From the NCBI GenBank assembly GCA_039707655.1, contig CM077672.1, forward strand, positions 195,896,537 through 195,960,536: a DNA stretch of 64,000 nucleotides. The letters run 5' to 3'. The DNA comes from Elymus sibiricus. Lineage: Eukaryota; Streptophyta; Magnoliopsida; Poales; Poaceae. Of the stretch, positions 57,483-64,000 are shown one piece after another (position 1 is the first letter of the stretch; every line of letters starts with the position of its first letter). Under the pieces are notes generated by a model. That model did no database searches, was not told where the DNA came from, and worked only from the letters and a program-made list of their open reading frames with translations. The position numbers were made by a program, and so were the translations under genes.

Positions 57483-58046
57483 TTTTCTATCTCCAAGAAA
57501 ACACAAAAAATAGTAGACAAGACCTATTACACTGCTCGCTCAGAGCTTACTTGGGATGAGAAGAATTATCTTGTCTCTTTTGTCAGTGATGTTCAGTCTT
57601 TTAAGGGCACTTATGGAGCTGGCCGAAATACTACATGATACGTGCCACTAGTCCACAAGTTGGCCCATACTAACATTCCTAGAAAATGCATGGTTAGATT
57701 ATTTACTATTGTGTCACTAGTCCATTTTTTTCATACATTCTTCTGAAATAAACTACACTTCTTAGTATTTTACTATTATGTTCTTCAACAGAAGCTCCCA
57801 AGAGTTGTTGTGCCTGCGCTGATGGATGTGCAAGGTGAGATGACAATTGTTTGCCATGAGAAGACCAATTTCAAAGATAGATACTTGACTGAACACCTAC
57901 CAGATGGACGCCTAAAAATTCAAGGATGGAGACAAATATTGAATGAGTGCAGCCCAGAAATTGGAGACCGGTGGATCTCTGTGCTCCATCATGGAGATGG
58001 AGAGGCTTTCCTATTCTTTTCAATTTTTTCTAAAAGAGAGGACTAG
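57483..58046 (+). pseudogene. Gene-like fragment, two exons, weak B3-like end
   Basis: An exon-like frame at 57483-57638 (KKTQKIVDKTYYTARSEL, WDEKNYLVSFVSDVQSFKG) ends at TGA. A second frame at about 57793-58046 follows a T-rich stretch ending in CAACAG; it has GEMTIVCHEKTNFKDRYL, LPDGRLKIQGWRQIL and EIGDRWISVLHHGDGEAFLFF. The GWxxIL...GDRW pattern is faintly like the end of a plant B3 DNA-binding domain, but this is not secure. It could be a second gene of the transposon or a captured host gene. Confidence 0.4.
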
Positions 58047-58350
58047 GTCCTAGTACTTGTCATGATCGGTACTACTAACTAATGGATGTTTGTACCGTCG
58101 ATCGTGTTTTGATTACTATGTGCTGGGTAGCTAGCTAGCGAAGATTATAACAATTAGTTGGTGCATTTTTAGTCAAGCTTCATAACAATTAGCTAGTGGT
58201 TAATTAACATATGCCGCAATGTATCGTAATATCTTATCGCAATCACTATAATGTCGTAGTGTATTGCAATTTATTATATGGGTTTTACGCAAAATGCAGC
58301 TCAAATGCTGCCGTGGCTGCAAAAAATATTATTTGCACGCCAAAGCTGTC

Positions 58351-58550
58351 AGTGGCGGGCACTCAAGTATGCCCGCCACTGCTTAAACACTCAACAGTGG
58401 CGGGCGCCACGTCCGTGCCCGCCACTAAAGAGTTTGTACCAGTGGCGGGCGCGCGCCTGCCTTTGATGCCATTTTAGCAGTGGTGGGAGGTCAGTGGCGG
58501 GTGCCCCTGGGAGCCTTGACTGCCACTGCTAGGCTTTTTGCGCCCGTCAC
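58351..58550. repeat. Subterminal AGTGGCGGGC hairpins
   Basis: AGTGGCGGGCA at 58351 pairs with TGCCCGCCACT ending 58380. A second AGTGGCGGGC...GCCCGCCACT pair spans 58396-58426. Further single units lie at 58441 and 58493. The short loops (8-11 bases) make strong local hairpins. Confidence 0.8.
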
Positions 58551-58573
58551 TGTTAGGCATTCCTGCATTAGTG

Positions 58574-59989
58574 CAACTCCGACGGGGTCCGTTCAGTGCG
58601 GCTTGCGGTGAATCGCCAGTCTACTTCACCGAGGTCGGGGATCAAGATTGGGGTGGCATTGGGGTTGGAGGCGAGAGTTGGGAATCAGGATTCATCGATG
58701 GTGCTATTCCGCTCTTCTGATGGCGAGTGGCGGAGGCGCAGCAGCATCAGATGCGGAGATTCGAGCACTGCTGTACGCAAGGGAGCAAACGAAGCGGGGG
58801 AATGCGCGTGGCCAAGCGGACACTGGCGCTATGGGCTGTGTCGAGGCCAACTTGTTGGAAATATCCCGCGTCTGCACCTCCACTACCTCTCTCTCATCGC
58901 CATCAATCCCACCCCACACGTGCGCACGCGTACATGGCCGCGTCAGTGCATCCCCCGAGTGCCCGTGGCGGCATCCGGCGAAGGCATCACCGCCATGGCT
59001 ATATAAGCCCTTCCCGAGCCCCTCCGAGCTATCCATCCTCCTCACCACACTCCTAGGAGCCTCCCCAGCCACCCAAACGAGCACCGGAGCCCCTCCTCGC
59101 TCCGCATTGCCGCCATGGCCGCCGCCTCGGCCACCTCAAATTAGAGCAAGCCAAGCCTCCTCTCTCCTTTCTGCCACCGCCAGAGGACCCTCCTCACCTC
59201 AGTGAGCCTCCCCACCTCTTCAGTTTGACCTCAGAGTGCCCATGGGCGCGTCTAAATCATTGGCCGCCGCCCTCGTCCGCGGTCACCTCGAGTCGCCATG
59301 GCTGCAGCCCTCCCCGGCGAGGCTGCTGCACCCAGGCGGGCGCGGCACCTTCTCCCGACCCCGCCGGTGGCCGGACCCCGGCTGAAGGTGGTATGTGCCG
59401 CCGGGGGCGAGCGCCGGCGCGCGCAGCCGAGCCCTCCCTCTGTCCCAATGCGAGGAGGAAGAAGAGAGACAGGAGAGAGAGAGAAGTCACCGGTGGGACC
59501 CGCCTGTCATCGGCTCAACCGGCCGGGTCCACCACTTAAGTGGAGACGTATTCACCAGAATACGCTTTCCCTAAGCGAAAGCGCCCTCAGCTGTGTCTTC
59601 GGAACAGAAGACGCTTTCTCTACATCGAAAGCGTACTTTCGAAAATGCGCTTTCTCTTTTCAGCTCTGCTTCCGAAACGGTTATATTGTGAACGTTCGCC
59701 CGTTAAGCGCAGAAATGAATATTTTTATTTAAATTTCTGCCTAACGAACGAACGGCCGTAACTCCGCAACCGTGACTCCGATTCAAGTGATTCCAAAGCC
59801 CACGATCTCAGTTCGTCGAGCCCGTTCCGATGGTATCATTTTAATGAGGTTGTCACACTGTGAAAATGACCATTTTGCCCTTGCCCTTAAAACAGCTCCG
59901 CCGAGAGGGAAACTTTTCCGGCAATTTTTCCGCGAGTGTCTCGCACTTCTTCCCGGTGGTTCCTTCATCCCCAGGCAAGCCACAATAGC
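58574..59989 (+). other. GC-rich, TATA-containing block, possibly an LTR fragment
   Basis: TATATAA at 59000-59006 is followed by a CT-rich leader and a GC-rich gene-like section, then an AT-richer tail with 'gaccattttgccc'. The profile resembles the promoter-leader region of the two 4.5-kb solo LTRs, but no alignment was established. Several translated frames are open only because of the high GC content. Near 59989 it joins the Angela-like body. Confidence 0.4.
59000..59006 (+). promoter_or_regulatory. TATA box in GC-rich block
   Basis: GGCTATATAAGCCC is a good plant TATA context, followed by a CT-rich leader (CCATCCTCCTCACC). Confidence 0.5.
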
Positions 59990-60485
59990 CACAAGTTCTT
60001 TAGCTGCAAGATGGAGGAGAACAACTACGTTAGCGAGCACGTACTCAAAATGTCTGGGTACTTCAACCGCTTGAACCAGTTGGGAGTAAATCTTTCGGAT
60101 GAAGTAGCGATTGATAGAGTTCTCTAGTCACTACCACCAAGCTACAAGGGCTTTGTGATGAACTATAACATGCAAGGGATGGAGAAGACGATCCCTGAGC
60201 TTTTCACGATGCTGAAGGCCGCGGAAGTAGAAATCAAGAAAGAGCATCAAGTGTTGATGGTCAAAAAGACCACTAGTTTCAAGAAAGGCAAGGGAAACAA
60301 GGGAAACTTCAAGAAGAATGGCAAGCCAGTTGCCGCTCCAGTGAAGAAACCCAAGGCTGGACCCAAACCTGAGACTGAGTGCTTCTATTGCAAGGGGAAT
60401 GGCCACTAGAAGCGGAACTGCCCCAAGTACTTGGCATATAAGAAGGCTGGCAACGTCAACAAAGGTATATTTGATATACATGTTA
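59990..60485 (+). pseudogene. Gag of Angela-like element
   Basis: Frame with MEENNYVSEHVLKMSGYFNRL, PPSYKGFVMNYNMQGMEKT and a zinc knuckle CFYCKGNGH-KRNC. TAG at 60125-60127 (Gln expected) and TAG at 60407-60409 (Trp expected within the zinc knuckle) interrupt it. The N-terminal half of gag is missing. It packages RNA in the particle. Confidence 0.85.
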
Positions 60486-61869
60486 TTGATGTGTACCTTA
60501 CTAGTGCTCGTAGTAGCGCCTGAGTATTTGATACTAGTTCAGTTGCTAATATTTGTAACTCGAAACAGGAGCTGCGGAATAAACGGAGACTAGCTAAGGA
60601 CGAGGTGACGATGCGCGTTGGAAATGGCTCCAAGGTTGATGTGATCGCCGTCGGCACGCTCCCTCTACGTCTACCTTCGGGATTAGTTTTAAACCTAAAT
60701 AATTGTTATTTGGTGCCTGCGTTAAGCAACATTATATCTGGATCTTATTTATTGCGAGACGGTTATTCATTTAGTTTAGAGAATAATGGTTGTTCTATTT
60801 ATATGGATAATATATTTTATGGTCATGCACCCCATGTGAATGGTTTATTCTTGTTGAATCTCGATTGTAGTGATACACATGTTCATAATATTGATGCCAA
60901 AAGATGCAAAGTGAATGATGATAGTACCACATACTTGTGGCCCGCTTAGGTCATATTGGTGTAAAACGCGTGAAGAAACTCCATGCTGATGGACTTTTGG
61001 AATCTCTTAATTATGAATCTTTTGAAATATGTGAACCATGCCTCATGGGCAAGATGACTAAAACCCTATTTTCTGGTACAATGGAGCGGGCGACTGACTT
61101 GTTGGAAATAATACATACTGATGTATGCGGTCCAATGAGTGTTGAAGCACGTGGTGGATATCGTTATTTTCTTACCTTCACGGATGATTTGAGTAGATAT
61201 GGGTATATTTACTTAATGAAACACAAGTCTGAAACATTTGAAAAGTTCAAGGAGTTTCAGAGTGAAGTGGAGAATCATCATAATAAGAAAATAAAAATTT
61301 TACGATCTGATCGTGGAGGTGAATATTTGAATTACGAGTTTGGCACGCATTTAAGACAATGTGGAATTATTTCACAACTCCCACCACCTGGAACACCACA
61401 GCGTAATGGTGTGTCCGAACATCGTAACCGTACTCTATTGGATATGGTGTGTTCTATGATGTCTCTTACCGATTTGGCACTATCGTTTTGGGGTTATGCA
61501 TTAGAGATAGCTGCATTCACTTTTAAAAGGGCACCATCTAAATCCGTTGAGACGACACCGTATGAATTATGGTTAGGCAAGAAACCTAAGATGTCGTTTC
61601 TTAAAGTTTGGGGATGCGACGCTTTTGTCAAGAGGCTTCAGCCAGATAAGCTCGAACCCAAAGCGGAGAAGTGCATCTTCATAGGATACCCTAAAGATAC
61701 CATTGGGTATACCTTCTATCACAGACCCAAGGGCAAGATCTTTGTTGCCAAGAATGGATCCTTTCTGGAGAAGGAGTTTCTCTCGAAAGAAGTGAGTTGG
61801 AGGAAAGTAGAGCTTGATGAGGTGATCGTACCTTCTCTCGAATTGGAGAGTAGCACATTACAGAAATAA
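60486..61869 (+). pseudogene. Protease and integrase of Angela-like element
   Basis: The protease region has VFDTSSVANI, where copia elements have DTGS; TGA at 60521-60523 precedes it (Trp expected). GLVLNLNNCYLVPALSNIISG follows. A frameshift at about 60937 precedes integrase 60937-61869, which has LGHIGVKRVKKLH, CEPCLMGK, IHTDVCGPMS, LRSDRGGEYL and GTPQRNGVSEHRNR. The D, D and E residues are intact. Confidence 0.87.
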
Positions 61870-61875
61870 GTTCCC

Positions 61876-62916
61876 GTGATGCCTGCACCAGCCGGAGAGG
61901 AAGCTAATGATGATGATCATGAAACTTCGGATCAAGCAACTACTAAAATTCGTAGGTCGACCAGGACACGTTCCGCACCAAAGTGGTATGGTAATCTTGT
62001 CTTGGAAGTCATGTTGTTACACAACGGTGAACATACGAACTATGAAGAAGCAATGATGAGCCCGGATTCCGACAAATGGCTTGAGGCCATGAAATCCGAG
62101 ATAGGATCCATGTATGAGAACCAAGTATGGACTTTGGTAGACTTGCCCGATGACCGGCAGGCCATCGAGAACAAATGGATCTTTAAGAAAAAGACAAACG
62201 CTGATGGTAATGTCACCGTCTATAAAGCTTGACTTGTCGCAAAGGGTTTTTGACAAGTTCAAGGGGTTGACTACGATGAGACTTTCTCACCCGTAGCGAT
62301 GCTGAAGTCTGTTAGGATTATGTTAGCAATTGCTACATTTTTCGATTATGAAATCTGGCAGATGGATGTGAAAACCGCGTTCCTTAATTGTTTTCTTAAG
62401 GAAGAGTTGTATATGATGGAACCGGAAGGTTTTGTCGATCCTAAGGATGCTAATAAGGTATGCAAGCTCCAGCAATCCATCTATGGACTGGTGCAAGCAT
62501 CTCGGAGTTGGAATATACGCTTTGATGAGGTGATCAAATCTTTTGGTTTTATACAAACTTATGGAGAAGCTTGTATTTACTAGAAAGTGAGTGGGAGCTC
62601 TGTAGCATTCTAATACTGTATGTGGATGACATATTATTGATTGGAAATGATATAGAATTTTTGGAAAGCATAAAGGGTTATTTGAACAAGAGTTTTTCAA
62701 TGAAAGACCTGGGTGAAGCTGCTTACATACTGGGCATTAAGATCTATAGAGATAGATCTAGACGCCTGATAGGACTTTCACAGAGCACATACCTTGACAA
62801 GATTTCGAAGAAGTTCAAAATGGACCAGTCGAAGAAGGGGTTGTTGCCTGTGTTGCAAGGTGTGAAGTTGAGTAAGACTCAAAGCCCGACCACAGCAGAA
62901 GAAAGACGTCCCCTAT
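61876..62916 (+). pseudogene. Reverse transcriptase of Angela-like element, truncated
   Basis: WLEAMKSEIGSMYENQVWTLV, QMDVKTAFLNCFLKEELYM, VCKLQQSIYGLVQASRSWN and ILYVDDILLIGND (catalytic YVDD) are visible in order. TGA at 62230-62232 and 62251-62253, and TAG near 62581, interrupt the frame; a frameshift follows the last. The sequence ends at the new LTR, so RNase H is absent. Confidence 0.87.
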
Positions 62917-63622
62917 TGTCGTGGGAAAGGACTATCTATGGGAACGAACGGGTCCCTTTGCGATTCGGCTCAGGGGACATGCATGGGACAAAGAGCAGAT
63001 TTTTAGTAGATGCAAGCACATGCGGGGGATTTATCCAGGTTCTGGCCGCTATGAGCATAAAACCCTACTCCTGCTCTGCGTTTGATCGTGTATGAACTCT
63101 GATTACAGGGAGCTATGTCGGGGAGGCGAGGCCTTGGGCAAAAGATCTGTACCACCGATCCTGGCGCCCTCCTGTAATCTCGACACGTCCCAGGGACGAG
63201 TGTCATTAAAGTTAATCTTGGCGTGGCGTGCTGACACATGCCTTGGCCGGCTATGTTGACTGCCTGCCCGCTCGACACCTAGCCCACGAGCCTATCTAGT
63301 CGATGGTGAGGTGGAGCGGTAGCGGGACAGAACAAGCCTGCTGGCACGGAGCTTGTCGGGCCTTGCTTGCCGGCAAGGGAGCTTGCCGGCAACCATAGCC
63401 TTGGCCTTCACCTTGCCGGGGCGGAGCTTGCCAGCAAGGGCAGCGTCGATCTTCAGTACTAGAATAGTACTTCTCGATGACCTGCCTTGAGGTCTTATTC
63501 ACGGTCTTGGTGTTGAGTCTTGAGTCATAGTTATCCTTTGTCAAGCCCTTGCCAGAAGGGAGGCTACAACTGCCTGTGCACAAGTCTAGGTACGAGGGCA
63601 CCCATGTCTTAGTACACCGACA
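62917..63622 (-). repeat. LTR of a further gypsy-type element (706 bp)
   Basis: Plus-strand ends TGTCGTGGG and GTACACCGACA form TGTCG...CGACA. The following GGAGCCCCTGGGCC is, on the minus strand, a PPT (CCAGGGGCTCC), so this is the 3' LTR of a minus-strand element that continues beyond the window. The bases before it, CCTAT (62912-62916), should be its target duplication. Confidence 0.75.
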
Positions 63623-63918
63623 GGAGCCCCTGGGCCTGGGCCACACGCGCATGCGAGGCGTCGTTGGGCTAGGCCCAAACAGTGCACAGGCAGCGCGTGG
63701 CAGAGGATAACTATCATAATCTTCTCTTTTACCGCACCTGCCCATGATGCGCATTAAATGCGGGCGTGGGAGGCGAGGCGGCATTGAGAGTAATCCCTCT
63801 AGAGCGCTATAAAAGAGGACGGGGGGAGTGGCAATCTTCCCTTCCCATCTTCTACCTTTGCCATTCTCCTCCTCCAACCTTTCGTTCATCCTTGCTTTCC
63901 TCGAGGTCTACCGCTGCA
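63623..63918 (+). promoter_or_regulatory. TATA box and leader of an antisense gene
   Basis: GCTATAAAAGAGG lies at about 63809-63821, followed by a CT-rich leader (CTTCCCTTCCCATCTTCTACC) and the ATG at 63919. Same layout as in the Fatima-like copies. Confidence 0.6.
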
Positions 63919-64000
63919 ATGGCGAGGGGTGGAGGTCAGGCCCGTGCATCTGCTTCCGCCTCGAGGGTCCCCTCTCGAGGCCGGACGCGTTCCTTGGTGG
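63919..64000 (+). CDS. Start of antisense gene, cut by window end
   Basis: ATG GCG AGG GGT begins a basic, Ala/Ser/Arg/Gly-rich N-terminus (27 codons seen), open to the last base. It lies antisense to the presumed gag-pol of the element at 62917. By position it is the equivalent of the genes at 14 and 43924, though the visible residues differ. Function cannot be assigned from this length. Confidence 0.45.
   Translation, partial: MARGGGQARASASASRVPSRGRTRSLV

Larger units (their letters stand above)
57475..58573. mobile_element. Terminal part of a CACTA-like DNA transposon
   Basis: The right end reads CCTGCATTAGTG, so it finishes with TAGTG, the complement of CACTA. The last 230 bp contain repeated AGTGGCGGGC / GCCCGCCACT units in both directions, as expected of CACTA subterminal repeats. 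The left end is not in view because the SIRE-like element lies at 57474. A 3-bp target duplication would be CAA (58574-58576), which cannot be checked. Confidence 0.55.
59990..62916 (+). mobile_element. Angela-like Ty1/copia element, truncated at both ends
   Basis: The coding body reads gag, protease region, integrase and RT in order. The 5' end starts inside gag (about HKFFSCKMEENNY) and the 3' end stops inside RT where the LTR at 62917 begins; 'gacgtcccctat' is the last matched piece. It lacks both LTRs within the window. Several stops and two frameshifts are present. Confidence 0.85.

Noticed and set aside
58596..59205. Possible host gene behind the TATA box at 59000
   Set aside because: No frame starts with a good ATG after the leader, and the frames shift and end without domains; an LTR leader is more likely.

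Overview
The window is intergenic DNA from a large, repeat-rich grass genome. The Triticeae (wheat, Aegilops, barley, rye) are the best fit, because the LTRs and polyproteins resemble wheat-type Ty3/gypsy (Tat and Athila lineages) and Ty1/copia (SIRE- and Angela-like) families. No intact host gene, rRNA, tRNA or CRISPR array is visible. Nearly every base belongs to a nest of LTR retrotransposons. Seven direct target-site or terminal signatures were read by eye. Family names are from memory of sequence style and are tentative; lineage calls rest on visible motifs.

Layout. A non-autonomous SIRE/Maximus-like copia element (24151-57474, + strand) forms the frame of the left 57 kb. Its 5' LTR is interrupted by a Fatima-like Tat gypsy element (Fatima-1, - strand; segments 1-5559 and 20535-24150, left end outside the window). 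Fatima-1 is interrupted by a second Tat element (5560-20529, - strand, TSD CACCT). That element is interrupted by a 4.5-kb solo LTR (10855-15354, TSD ATCAA). Inside the SIRE-like element sit a second, inverted 4.5-kb solo LTR (27360-31908, TSD TTAAT) and an Athila-type gypsy element (33309-53395, + strand, TSD GTTAC). The Athila 3' LTR is split by a second Fatima-like element (Fatima-2, 43107-52931, - strand, TSD CTATG). Downstream are a CACTA-like transposon end with a gene-like fragment (57475-58573), a GC-rich promoter-like block (58574-59989), a decayed Angela-like copia body (59990-62916), and a new LTR element starting at 62917 that runs off the window.

How the genes work together. Each autonomous family carries gag, protease, reverse transcriptase, RNase H and integrase, and the Tat elements carry two RNase H domains. 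All copies have stops or frameshifts except that the Athila copy is nearly open. Several elements also carry a second transcription unit of their own. The Fatima-like copies have a six-exon gene antisense to gag-pol. The SIRE-like element has an internal TATA box and leader intron ahead of an ORF2. The Athila element has a U3-like segment ahead of an ORF in the env position. The most unusual non-coding signal is a repeated 13-bp palindrome, TCGGTNNNACCGA, spaced at about 21-24 and 41-43 bp. It is clustered both in the U3 of the SIRE-like LTR and around that element's internal promoter.
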